NCBI RefSeq assembly: GCF_000174755.1
Contig: NZ_ACLQ01000034.1
Span: 1 to 64,000 of the forward strand
DNA from: Capnocytophaga gingivalis ATCC 33624
GTDB lineage: Bacteria > Bacteroidota > Bacteroidia > Flavobacteriales > Flavobacteriaceae
Direction: 5' to 3'
DNA length: 64,000 bases
Both the position numbers and the translations under genes were made by a program. Below, piece after piece: positions 42,556 to 50,893 of this stretch. The notes under the pieces were generated by a model. The model was not told the DNA's origin, ran no database searches, and saw only the letters and a program-made list of their open reading frames with translations. The stretch's first letter is position 1. Each line of letters opens with the position of its first letter.

Positions 42556-43998
42556 TTATTTTTCTATACTAAATATGGGATATATCCAAAGACTATCCTT
42601 AGGGGTTGGGAGCAAAGGGAGCATATTGGTCTTCATAAATCCATTTTCTGAATAAGGTTCGAGGGTTTCCAACAAGTATTTTCTTCCTTTCTGCCCAGTA
42701 GGCACCCATATATCTCCTTTGCGAATAGCTATTTTTTGTTTTTTTAGGGTCATTTTTTTCTCCATAGCTTCCTTAGTAAGGAAAGATAAGCTATCTTTGG
42801 GAGCTTTTAGGGTATAGGCATATACACTTAGTAGCGAATCTTTCTCAAAACGATGCAATTCTATATGATTTCGTTTGAGATTGTCGATAATTTTTGTCAG
42901 CAGCTGAGGAATTACATAGCTTTTTGCAATAGCAATAGTATCCTTAGGCTCATAGAGTGTTTTCTCTATAGGCAAGCTGTCTTTGGCAGAGACAAGCCTA
43001 TAGGATAGGATATACTTTTGTTGCTTGAGCATTTCCTTACCTTCCAAATCCTGTAGATTCTCTATCAGTTCTTTGTGAGAATCGACAAGTAAGAGGATGT
43101 TTTTCAGTGCATTGTACATATCTTCCACACGGTTTTTATAAGGGTTTTTCATGCGGCTGGCCACTTGTATTCCTATAGTGTTCCATAGGGATGCATACCC
43201 AACGATGGAGGCTGTAGAGGCAAAAGACTGAGGTGAAGGATAAGCCAGTAGTTTTCTGGAGGCTCTACCAAGGGTATCCTCCGCAGGGTGCTTGGCCAAA
43301 GAATCACTAAGCTGGGGTATGAAATTCTCTTCCAAATAGTACTTTACTTTGCCTAATTTTTCAGGAATAATGGTCTGGTAAAAAAGGCTTTGTGAGGGCA
43401 CATCTCCAGCCAAGGAATATGTATCCACCAAAAAGTGTGGGTTTACCTGATGGAAAATCTCCACAAATGAGCGGGTATTGAGACTTTTATTTTCTATGAA
43501 ATCCTCGTTGAGATTTCGCTCCAAAAAGGTGTTGATCTGCCCCTTGAAAAGAGCCTCCTGCTCCATCTGTCCTAAGTAGTTCATGATGGGAATTGTTACG
43601 ACTACTGTATGAGCGGGAATTTCTATTTGTTTCTGCGCTAAGTTTCTCATCAGCTGCATAGTAGCATCAACCCCTTCACGTGCTTTTTCATTCATTCCGT
43701 TGGTGATGAAAAGAATCATCTTGTTTTTTCGAATACGGTTGAAGTCAAAAATACCATCGCTGTTGAAGATGACCAAGTACAATGGTAAACCGCTATCGGT
43801 AGTGGACATAGTTTTCAGAGAAACAGAACTGTAATTGGTAGCTAATTTCTTATAAAAATCGATAGTCTCCTCATAGGATGTCCCCCCTCCCCCATCAGTA
43901 AGCTCAAAAGGAGTGATAAAGTCCTCCTCAGGAGTGAAAAGTGGAGTGTCACAGCTGGCAAAGAGAGTTACTAAGGATAATATCTTGATGATTCTCAT
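42556..43998 (-). CDS. M14-like lipoprotein lacking zinc ligands
   Basis: Protein of 480 residues with a lipoprotein signal (MRIIKILSLVTLFASC). The fold resembles exported M14 peptidases of Bacteroidota: LYLVIFNSDG, ILFITNGMNEKAREGVDATM and IPIMNYLG occur in order. In active relatives the first ligand motif is HPGEPDG-like; here it reads NEKAREG, so His and Glu are lost. The later NRNF-like and DTH-like sites read ERNLNEDF and VDTYSL. The enzyme should therefore be inactive and may bind a ligand instead. Its start overlaps the YfhO gene stop by four bases (ATGA), which ties its expression to that membrane protein. Confidence 0.65.
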   Translation of the reverse strand: MRIIKILSLVTLFASCDTPLFTPEEDFITPFELTDGGGGTSYEETIDFYKKLATNYSSVSLKTMSTTDSGLPLYLVIFNSDGIFDFNRIRKNKMILFITNGMNEKAREGVDATMQLMRNLAQKQIEIPAHTVVVTIPIMNYLGQMEQEALFKGQINTFLERNLNEDFIENKSLNTRSFVEIFHQVNPHFLVDTYSLAGDVPSQSLFYQTIIPEKLGKVKYYLEENFIPQLSDSLAKHPAEDTLGRASRKLLAYPSPQSFASTASIVGYASLWNTIGIQVASRMKNPYKNRVEDMYNALKNILLLVDSHKELIENLQDLEGKEMLKQQKYILSYRLVSAKDSLPIEKTLYEPKDTIAIAKSYVIPQLLTKIIDNLKRNHIELHRFEKDSLLSVYAYTLKAPKDSLSFLTKEAMEKKMTLKKQKIAIRKGDIWVPTGQKGRKYLLETLEPYSENGFMKTNMLPLLPTPKDSLWIYPIFSIEK

Positions 43999-46403
43999 GC
44001 TTTTTCTTTTTTTCTATGTACAAAAACACTCCCTACAGCGATCACAACAAAGGCTAAGGATGCCGAAAGGCTGATCCACCCGCCTGTTTTTACGATTGTA
44101 GGAGCAAAGACAAACTCAATGGTATGCTTACCAGCGGGAATCTCAACTCCTCTGAAGGTATAGTCTACCTGATGAATAGTGAGTTCTTGGGAACCATCAA
44201 GTATAGCTTTCCAGCCATGTGGGTAATAGATTTCGGAGAAGACCGCCAAGCCCTCCTGAGGGTTGTCAGTGGAGTAAACGAGCCTGTCCGGCTCATAACT
44301 TCTGAGCTCGATAGTAGCTGTGCTATCTACCTGATATGTCTTATTGCTAAGTGACGAATCATAGGTGATAGCCTCAGCCTTAGGATCAAGAGTACTCATT
44401 CCTTGCATTGCCTGATCAGCATTGCTCACTTTAGAAAGTTTTTTGACAAACCATGCATTGCCCAGAGCATCAGGATTCTCCATCACAACCATCCCATTCT
44501 TGTCATTCTGGAGTATATACTTGACATTCAGTAGGTTAAGTACTTGTGCATTTTTATTTCTATAAAACTGATAATCAAAGAGTTCCTGTATTCTTCTGGG
44601 TTTGGCTGCATGATACCCCCCAGGAGAGTGGAAGAAGTAGGAGGTACGAGCACCATTGAGTGCTTCGCTTAGCGAGAATACACGGAAATACCCTTTGTCC
44701 TCGAGAATTTTAGTTTCTTCTTTAGAAGGGAGGAAGTAGTCTGCGGTCTGAGAAGGAAGCCAATAGTTGTCTTCACTTAAATAACGATAAGTAACATTTC
44801 CTGTATCGGTTACCAAAGTCAATGAGACTAAGGCAAAAGCAATCTTTTCGTTGATTTTTCCTATAGAAAAGAGGTATACTATAGCGAAAGTAGCCACTAC
44901 ATAGAGCAAGCTCCTTAGGATATCAGTTGTATACATACTTTCCCTATCCTGGCGGATAAGGCGGATAAGATCTTCCCCATACGCTTGTGCATAGTAGGCA
45001 TCATTAGGAGCTTCAAAGGAAAGACCTCCCTTAGCAAGCCATAAAAGTAAAAGTGTTCCTCCCACAATACCTGCGGTGTAATACAGATAGCGAGAGTAAA
45101 TTTCTTTCTTATAGTGGACTAAGTATTGGTAAAGCCCCAAAATAGCCAAGGCAGGCATACAGAATTCCAAGATAGTCTGTACAGAAGAGACCGCACGGAA
45201 CTTGTTGTACAAAGGGAAATAGTCGATCATAAGGTCAGTGAGCAGGGCAAAATTCTTTCCCCACGAGAGTAGTAAGGAGAGGATTACCCCAGATAGGAGC
45301 CACCACTTGATGCGTCGTTTGACCACGAAAAGTGCTAATACAAAGAAAAAGAAGACTACTACCCCTATGTAAGCAGGAGCTGCTACAATAGGCTGATCGC
45401 CCCAGTAGGTAGGTAGCTGACGGGTGAATTGTCCTACGACAATAGGGTCATATCCCTGTGCCACTAAGAAGCTATAAGTAGCGGATTTTTCTCCTATATT
45501 TTCGTGGTTAGAGCCTCCCAACAGGCGAGGAACAATTAGGTTTAGGCTCTCATAGACTCCATAGCTATACTCAGTAATATATTCCTTAGAAAGCCCATGA
45601 GTATTAGTCTTGGGTGTACCTTCAGCAGTGAGGGTTAGTTCCGAGTTGCCTCGGGTACTAAAGCGTTCATACTCTTTGGTAGTCAAAAGTAGGGTAGCAT
45701 TCATCAGTACAGCCAAAAGAGCCGCTACTGAGAGGACACCTACCCCCTTGAAGAAAGGTCTTAGTGTCCCTCCCTTCCAAGCATGATAGAGTTTGATTCC
45801 TCCCAGAAGTAAGACTAATAGGAGGAGATAGTAAGTCATTTGGAAGTGGTTGGCATTGATCTCCAACGCTAAAGCCAAGGTAGTGAGCAGAAAACCCCAT
45901 AAGTACTTTCGCTGGAAGGCCATAAGTATACCTGCTAAGACAAACCCAAAATAACCTATAGCATGTGCTTTGGCATTGTGACCTACTGTGAGTATGATGA
46001 TCAGATAAGTGGAGAACCCAAAAGCCAAAGACCCTAAGAAGGCATATCGGTAAGGGACTTTTACCACCAACAGAAAGAGGTAAAAGCCAACAAAATAAAG
46101 AAATAGATAATCGGCAGGGCGAGGTAAGAAGCGTATGACCTTATCTAACTTCTTTATATAGTTATGAGGATATTCAGCGCCTAACTGATAAGTAGGCATT
46201 CCCCCAAAGGCACTATTAGTCCAATAACTCTCCCTAACGGATCTGAAGTCATTGCGCTCTTTGGACATGCCTATGTACTGTATAATATCACTCTGTTGCA
46301 TTTCCTTGCCCTGTAAGAGAGGGTAAAAGAAAGCCATTGCAATCCCCATGAAAAGGAGCAAGCACACCCCATGAGGGAGTAGCTGTTGGATTTTTATCTT
46401 CAT
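43995..46403 (-). CDS. YfhO-like multi-span membrane protein
   Basis: Protein of 802 residues with about twelve TM segments in the first 540 residues and a large extracytoplasmic C-terminal domain. The N-terminal MQQSDIIQYIGMSKERNDFR and the loop TNSAFGGMPTYQLGAEYPH are typical of the YfhO family of GT-C-like membrane proteins in Bacteroidota. Some relatives glycosylate lipoteichoic acid in Firmicutes. Activity here is unknown, but an envelope-sugar transfer role is plausible. It starts one base after the DUF4834 gene ends, and its stop overlaps the M14-like lipoprotein gene. Confidence 0.82.
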   Translation of the reverse strand: MKIKIQQLLPHGVCLLLFMGIAMAFFYPLLQGKEMQQSDIIQYIGMSKERNDFRSVRESYWTNSAFGGMPTYQLGAEYPHNYIKKLDKVIRFLPRPADYLFLYFVGFYLFLLVVKVPYRYAFLGSLAFGFSTYLIIILTVGHNAKAHAIGYFGFVLAGILMAFQRKYLWGFLLTTLALALEINANHFQMTYYLLLLVLLLGGIKLYHAWKGGTLRPFFKGVGVLSVAALLAVLMNATLLLTTKEYERFSTRGNSELTLTAEGTPKTNTHGLSKEYITEYSYGVYESLNLIVPRLLGGSNHENIGEKSATYSFLVAQGYDPIVVGQFTRQLPTYWGDQPIVAAPAYIGVVVFFFFVLALFVVKRRIKWWLLSGVILSLLLSWGKNFALLTDLMIDYFPLYNKFRAVSSVQTILEFCMPALAILGLYQYLVHYKKEIYSRYLYYTAGIVGGTLLLLWLAKGGLSFEAPNDAYYAQAYGEDLIRLIRQDRESMYTTDILRSLLYVVATFAIVYLFSIGKINEKIAFALVSLTLVTDTGNVTYRYLSEDNYWLPSQTADYFLPSKEETKILEDKGYFRVFSLSEALNGARTSYFFHSPGGYHAAKPRRIQELFDYQFYRNKNAQVLNLLNVKYILQNDKNGMVVMENPDALGNAWFVKKLSKVSNADQAMQGMSTLDPKAEAITYDSSLSNKTYQVDSTATIELRSYEPDRLVYSTDNPQEGLAVFSEIYYPHGWKAILDGSQELTIHQVDYTFRGVEIPAGKHTIEFVFAPTIVKTGGWISLSASLAFVVIAVGSVFVHRKKEKA

Positions 46404-46404
46404 A

Positions 46405-46713
46405 CTATTCTATTTCTTCGTAATCTATGTATTCTCCTACAATTTTTTTCTCTTTGGATTGTTTGGATTGTTGAGAATGACCTGTTTGCCCAGTATAATT
46501 GGTAGAGGAGTTGTAATATCTCTGCTGGGTATTTCTCTGTTCTTCTTTCATCTCTTGGTTGAATTGCTTTTGAAAGGCATCTACTTTTCTACCTATCCAA
46601 AAGCGCAAAAAGGTAGGTACTAAGAGAGCAAGGAGCCAAAAACCAATAACAAATACAATAAGGACAGTGAAGAGTCCTCCTAAAAAGTCCATAAAAGAGG
46701 CTTGTTGTATCAT
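46405..46713 (-). CDS. DUF4834-family small membrane protein
   Basis: Protein of 102 residues with one TM segment (about 10-36), then a polar tail rich in Gln, Asn, Tyr and Ser, ending GEYIDYEEIE. As I remember, this family commonly precedes the YfhO gene in Bacteroidota. Its job is unknown. It is the first gene of the five-gene operon and has a clear promoter. It starts at ATG 46713. Confidence 0.78.
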   Translation of the reverse strand: MIQQASFMDFLGGLFTVLIVFVIGFWLLALLVPTFLRFWIGRKVDAFQKQFNQEMKEEQRNTQQRYYNSSTNYTGQTGHSQQSKQSKEKKIVGEYIDYEEIE

Positions 46714-46729
46714 AATTCAAAATTTTCGT

Positions 46730-46760
46730 CAAAAGTACATTTTTTCTGATAACCTACCAA
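46730..46760 (-). promoter_or_regulatory. Promoter of the DUF4834-yfhO operon
   Basis: Minus strand: TTG at 46760-46758 and TACTTTTG at 46737-46730, with a 20-base spacer, 17 bases before the ATG. Confidence 0.75.
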
Positions 46761-46853
46761 ATTTTCTAATGAAAAACTTTTGCTAAATAAAAAAATCATC
46801 TCAAAAGAAATTTTTTGAGATGATAAAATTAAAAATGTAATAAATATGAAAAA

Positions 46854-47396
46854 TTAATTTTTAAAGGTGCCTTTGAAGGTTTTTAGATACTTATCATAAG
46901 CCTCCTGAGTGGTTACTGTAAGATAAGTATTGTTGCCTACGAACTTGATATGAGGTTCCAGCTGGGTGGCAGTAAGGTAGCCTGTGATAGGAAATACAGG
47001 AGTACCTTTCTCATCGAAAATGAGCATCGTAGGGTAAGCACTTACGCCCAAAGCTCCTGCAAAATCATGCATACCATTGCGAGTGTTGGCCTTGGCCGGA
47101 TCATAGTTGTTGTTTTTATAAGTAGTTCCATTGTATACTACCTCCTCGTTGCCTTCAGCATTGAACTTTACAGCATAGAAATTATCATTGATGTATTTTA
47201 CCAAGTCTTTGTTCTTGAAAGTTTTTTCAGAGAGCAATCTACAAGGACCACACCATGTAGTGTATACATCCATAAATATCTTTTTAGGAGTTTTCTTTTG
47301 AGCAGCTAAAGCATCATTCATGCTCATCCACTTGATCTCCTGAGCGGAAGCCACTACAGCTACCAACATAAGGAATATCGAAAAAATTTTTTTCAT
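46854..47396 (-). CDS. Secreted thioredoxin-family protein
   Basis: Protein of 180 residues with a signal peptide (MKKIFSIFLMLVAVVASA). The active site is TTWCGPCRLL at about residues 48-57, a CGPC thioredoxin motif. The segment FAGALGVSAYPTMLIFDEKG contains the cis-Pro. It should be a periplasmic thiol-disulfide protein with a reducing or isomerising role. An insertion (GNEEVVYNGTTYKNNNYDPAKA) before the cis-Pro region is common in Bacteroidota forms. It is monocistronic, with a candidate promoter box TATTTTTG at 47441-47434. Confidence 0.9.
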   Translation of the reverse strand: MKKIFSIFLMLVAVVASAQEIKWMSMNDALAAQKKTPKKIFMDVYTTWCGPCRLLSEKTFKNKDLVKYINDNFYAVKFNAEGNEEVVYNGTTYKNNNYDPAKANTRNGMHDFAGALGVSAYPTMLIFDEKGTPVFPITGYLTATQLEPHIKFVGNNTYLTVTTQEAYDKYLKTFKGTFKN

Positions 47397-47850
47397 TGAA
47401 AATTTCTTTTTTTAATTACAGAACGATATCCATCAAAAATAATGCCAAACTTTTTAATTACCATTTTTAGTATTTTTCTCAAGAGTAAAAAACTCCTCCA
47501 GCTCAATGGTATATTTTACTTTCTTATCATGATTAATTATTTAATAATATATTGAATATCAATTATTTAAATTACTTTATATAAAGTAAAACATGAAATA
47601 ATTTCAAATAATTTTTTTATAAATACTTGATAATCAAATGATTATATTGATAGTAATGTATTAAATACCATATATTTATATTTTAATTAATTGTAAAATA
47701 TATTTGTTTTTTAGTTTATATATTATTTTATAATTATATGATAATCATATTTTTATACAATAAATATAATTAATGCTATGAGAATAGTATTTTTTTGTGT
47801 AATTTTGCGTGTAAATAAAAATAACTCTAAGCAGAAAAATTTATTCTCTG
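47397..47850. other. Very AT-rich intergenic region between the thioredoxin and CDF genes
   Basis: About 450 bases of strongly AT-rich DNA with short dyads (TTGATAATCAA, ATGATAATCAT) and no coding potential. It separates divergent genes and must carry both promoters; TAATTTTG at 47800-47807 is the best plus-strand candidate. Nothing else is recognised. Confidence 0.5.
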
Positions 47851-48750
47851 ATGGAAAAAAATCTTCCTTATAGAACCATTGGTTTTAGCATTTTTGGAAA
47901 TATACTCTTGGCTATAGTCAAAATAGCCGCAGGTATTTTAGGAAATTCGTATGCCTTGGTAGCTGATGGGATAGAATCCGTATCTGATGTTTTTTCCTCT
48001 ATATTGGTACTGGTAGGGCTCAGGTATGCACAAGAGCCAGCTGATAAGAACCATCCTTATGGTCATGGGAAGATAGAACCCTTGGTAACCTTTGTCATTG
48101 TGGGCTTTCTTATCGCCTCTTCCCTACTGATTGCCTACCAGAGTTACCAAAATATCCTCACTCCCCACCAAGCACCTAAGGCTTGGACATTATTGCTATT
48201 GGGTGGGATTATTCTGTGGAAGGAGTTGAGCTACCGTATCGTACTTAGAAATAGCAAACTCACAGGGAGTTCTTCTCTCAAGGCTGATGCTTGGCACCAT
48301 CGAGCAGATGCGATTACCTCTGTAGCCGCATTTATAGGAATTGGTATTGCTCTGTGTATGGGTGAAGGCTATGAGACAGCTGATGATTGGGCAGCGCTGT
48401 TAGCCTCTGGGATTATTCTATACAATGCTTATAAAATCTTCCGTCCAGCATTGGGAGAAATATTGGATGAGGATATGTATGAAGATATATCACTAAAAAT
48501 CAAAGAAGTAGCGAGAGAAGTTCCTGGCGTTATGGCTATAGAGAAGTGCCATATTCGCAAGACGGGTATGTCCTATTGTGTGGATATTCACCTGATTGTC
48601 AATGGTAATATCACAGTGAAGGAAGGCCATGATATTGCCCATAAGCTCAAGGATACCCTACAGCGGCAGTTCCCTTCAATCGCTTCTGTACTGATACATG
48701 TGGAGCCTGACTATAAAGAAATTCGTTTTAGAGAATGTTTACAAAACTAA
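47851..48750 (+). CDS. Cation diffusion facilitator (CDF) transporter
   Basis: Membrane protein of 299 residues with six TM segments in the first 200 residues and a cytoplasmic C-terminal domain. The metal-site motifs are visible: ADGIESVSDVFSS in TM2 and KADAWHHRADAITS in TM5, with the interdomain sequence HPYGHGKIEPLV. CDF pumps export Zn, Fe, Co or Mn in exchange for protons. The HHRAD motif (HxxxD) fits divalent metals such as Zn or Fe. The gene overlaps the 3' end of the convergent menE by 12 bases. Confidence 0.92.
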   Translation: MEKNLPYRTIGFSIFGNILLAIVKIAAGILGNSYALVADGIESVSDVFSSILVLVGLRYAQEPADKNHPYGHGKIEPLVTFVIVGFLIASSLLIAYQSYQNILTPHQAPKAWTLLLLGGIILWKELSYRIVLRNSKLTGSSSLKADAWHHRADAITSVAAFIGIGIALCMGEGYETADDWAALLASGIILYNAYKIFRPALGEILDEDMYEDISLKIKEVAREVPGVMAIEKCHIRKTGMSYCVDIHLIVNGNITVKEGHDIAHKLKDTLQRQFPSIASVLIHVEPDYKEIRFRECLQN

Positions 48751-49818
48751 CTTTGCTGTAATCTCTCTTTGTATTTTTCCGGATTCAGTAGTCTTAAAAT
48801 GAGGTAGATAGTATATTTTTTTAGGGAGTTCGTACTTAGAGAAAACTGTTTCTTTTTGTAAATTCATAAGTAAATCTCTGTAAGCCTCTTCCCTACCCTC
48901 TATCAGAAGGATTACTTTTTCTCCTAAAAGGGTATCGGGTTCTTTCCAAATAAAAAAACGATCAGTAATGAATGCTGCAAGCCTCTCCTCAACCGATTCA
49001 GGGAATATTTTCACTCCTGCTGAATTGATGATATTGTCCAGACGTCCCTGCCATTGGAAGCTCCTATCATTATAGAGAGTAACCACATCATGGGTATATA
49101 TAGGCATATCAGCCACTTCAGGACAATCAATGACCAAACAACCTTGTGGGTCTTGCCTTACAGTAATTGCTCCTATAGTAGTGTAACGAAGGCTGTGCTG
49201 TTTCTTAGGAGCGATGGGTCGTAGGGCTATATGAGAGACGGTCTCAGTCATGCCATAGGTGGCATAGATCTGTGAAGGAACCTCTTGAAAAGCCGTTTCC
49301 ATAGATAGAGAGATAGGGGCACCCCCCAAGATAATTTTTCGAGCTCGGTGTAGCTGCTCTAAGGACTTGAAGGCTTGCATAGGAGTGAGGGCAACAAAGT
49401 CCACTTCTCCATCTATAGAGGCAAAAGGCGTGCTACTGGGAGCTACTACCTCAAGGGAAAGGCCTAAGACCAAGGTGCGAACAAGCATCATCTTCCCAGC
49501 TATATAGTTGGTAGGCAGTGCACAGAGGGCACGATCACCTACTTGGAGTTGTAAAAAAGCTCCAGTGAGCTGAGCCGAATGGATCATGTGCTCTTTCTTC
49601 ACTGAAATCTCCTTTGGCACTCCTGTAGTTCCTGAAGTATGCAAGGTGAGGGTATTACTCTCATCGAGCCATTGAGAGAGAAAGGCAGCTGTTTTTTGCA
49701 AATGTACTTCATTGCTTTCTGCCCATAGCGTAATAAGAGATATAAGCCCCTTGCTATCGCAAGAGTATCCGTTGATTTTCGCTAATGGATGGCAATGTGT
49801 CGCCACAAGTGGATGCAT
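48739..49818 (-). CDS. menE: MenE-type O-succinylbenzoate-CoA ligase (menaquinone biosynthesis)
   Basis: AMP-forming ligase of 359 residues, shorter than typical MenE (about 450) because the N-terminal region is reduced. Motifs: HTSGTTGVPKEISV, ILGGAPISLSME, YATYGMTETVSHI, and WQGRLDNIINSAGVKIFPE, with the Lys in TESGKIQREI. MenE makes O-succinylbenzoyl-CoA. The pattern GTTGVPKEI with RLDNIINSAGVK is typical of MenE in Bacteroidota. menD lies elsewhere in the window, so the menaquinone genes are scattered. The CPBP gene ends one base before its start, implying cotranscription. The 3' end overlaps the CDF gene by 12 bases. Confidence 0.85.
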   Translation of the reverse strand: MHPLVATHCHPLAKINGYSCDSKGLISLITLWAESNEVHLQKTAAFLSQWLDESNTLTLHTSGTTGVPKEISVKKEHMIHSAQLTGAFLQLQVGDRALCALPTNYIAGKMMLVRTLVLGLSLEVVAPSSTPFASIDGEVDFVALTPMQAFKSLEQLHRARKIILGGAPISLSMETAFQEVPSQIYATYGMTETVSHIALRPIAPKKQHSLRYTTIGAITVRQDPQGCLVIDCPEVADMPIYTHDVVTLYNDRSFQWQGRLDNIINSAGVKIFPESVEERLAAFITDRFFIWKEPDTLLGEKVILLIEGREEAYRDLLMNLQKETVFSKYELPKKIYYLPHFKTTESGKIQREITAKLVL

Positions 49819-49819
49819 G

Positions 49820-50698
49820 TTATATATCTTTTTCTTCTATCTTACCCAAAAGTTTTTCCTTCCAGTTGCTCCATTGGTATTTCTTAGCAAAAATAAAGAG
49901 TAGGACTACCAAAGGCAGGTAGAAAAGCAGAATATACGAAGGAGTAATAGCCGGTTCGCTCACCTCTTTGAGCAGAGAAGGTGTCTGAAAGACACTCCAA
50001 GAAGAGGAAGAGAGAAAGGCTATAAAAAAGTTATTGGCAATATGAAAACCCATAGAAAGCTCTAAACCATTGTCCATTAGGGTGATTATTCCTAAAAAAA
50101 GTCCTAAACTGATATAAAAGAAAAGGAACCCGTAGCCCAGCTTAGCAATCTCTGGGTTGGCAACATGTACCAAGCCAAAGAACACAGAGCTCAGTACCAA
50201 GGGAATCCATTTGTACTTACAGACCAAGGCCGTAGCTTGTAGGAAGTAGCCACGGAAGAAATATTCTTCGAAACTTGCCTGAAAAGGAATGAGTAATAAG
50301 GCAATTAATACCAGGAGAAAGAAAGGAACAGGATCAAAATTCCACAAGTAATCAGAAGGAGTTAGCCAATAACTCACTAAGGTCTGTAGCGAGATAATAC
50401 TTCCCCATAGGAAGAAGCTAAAGAAGATACGCTTATAGTCGATTTTCTTTCTTCCAGTGGTAAGAGCTCTTATAGGTTGGGCATGTACAGCCATAACAAT
50501 AAGGAGCAAAACCCCTAAGAGGAATAAGAAAACCAGCAGATTGAAAGTGAAAAAAGGCAACTCTCCGATATGCGCTACCAAAGCAGAATAATCCTGTGAT
50601 GGAGAGAAAAATGCATTGAGGTTCAGTAAGATAAATAGTGAAATAGGAAGGCAGTAAAACCATTTGTTCTTGACTGAGAAACCATTTTTGATATACAT
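49820..50698 (-). CDS. CPBP-family intramembrane protease
   Basis: Protein of 292 residues with about eight TM segments. The CAAX-protease motifs are FEEYFFRGYFLQ (Glu-Glu and Arg) and FFGLVHVANPE (His), then GFHIANNFFIAFL. Such proteins may cleave prenylated substrates or membrane peptides, or act in self-immunity to bacteriocins. The substrate is unknown. The stop lies one base from the menE start, so the two genes are probably cotranscribed. A minus-strand TAACTTTG box at 50737-50730 is a likely promoter. Confidence 0.85.
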   Translation of the reverse strand: MYIKNGFSVKNKWFYCLPISLFILLNLNAFFSPSQDYSALVAHIGELPFFTFNLLVFLFLLGVLLLIVMAVHAQPIRALTTGRKKIDYKRIFFSFFLWGSIISLQTLVSYWLTPSDYLWNFDPVPFFLLVLIALLLIPFQASFEEYFFRGYFLQATALVCKYKWIPLVLSSVFFGLVHVANPEIAKLGYGFLFFYISLGLFLGIITLMDNGLELSMGFHIANNFFIAFLSSSSWSVFQTPSLLKEVSEPAITPSYILLFYLPLVVLLFIFAKKYQWSNWKEKLLGKIEEKDI

Positions 50699-50810
50699 GT
50701 TTTTCTGGGATTCTTAAAAATTAAGGTGACAAAGTTACAACTTTTTCTTTATAAAGAAAAAAATAGATGAAAAATTTTATTATATCCTATAAAATTTATA
50801 CTTTTGCAAA

Positions 50811-50893
50811 TGATTAATGATCAATGCTCAATCTGTTCATTGACCTCTGTTCACTGTTCACAGATCATTGATCACTATTACCTAATTACCTAA
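50811..50893. repeat. Short repeat tract before mutS2
   Basis: Degenerate copies such as ATGATTAATGATCAATG, TGTTCATTGACCTC, TGTTCACTGTTCAC and GATCATTGATCAC, then CCTAATTACCTAA, lie just upstream of the start. Another member of the dispersed intergenic repeats. Confidence 0.6.
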
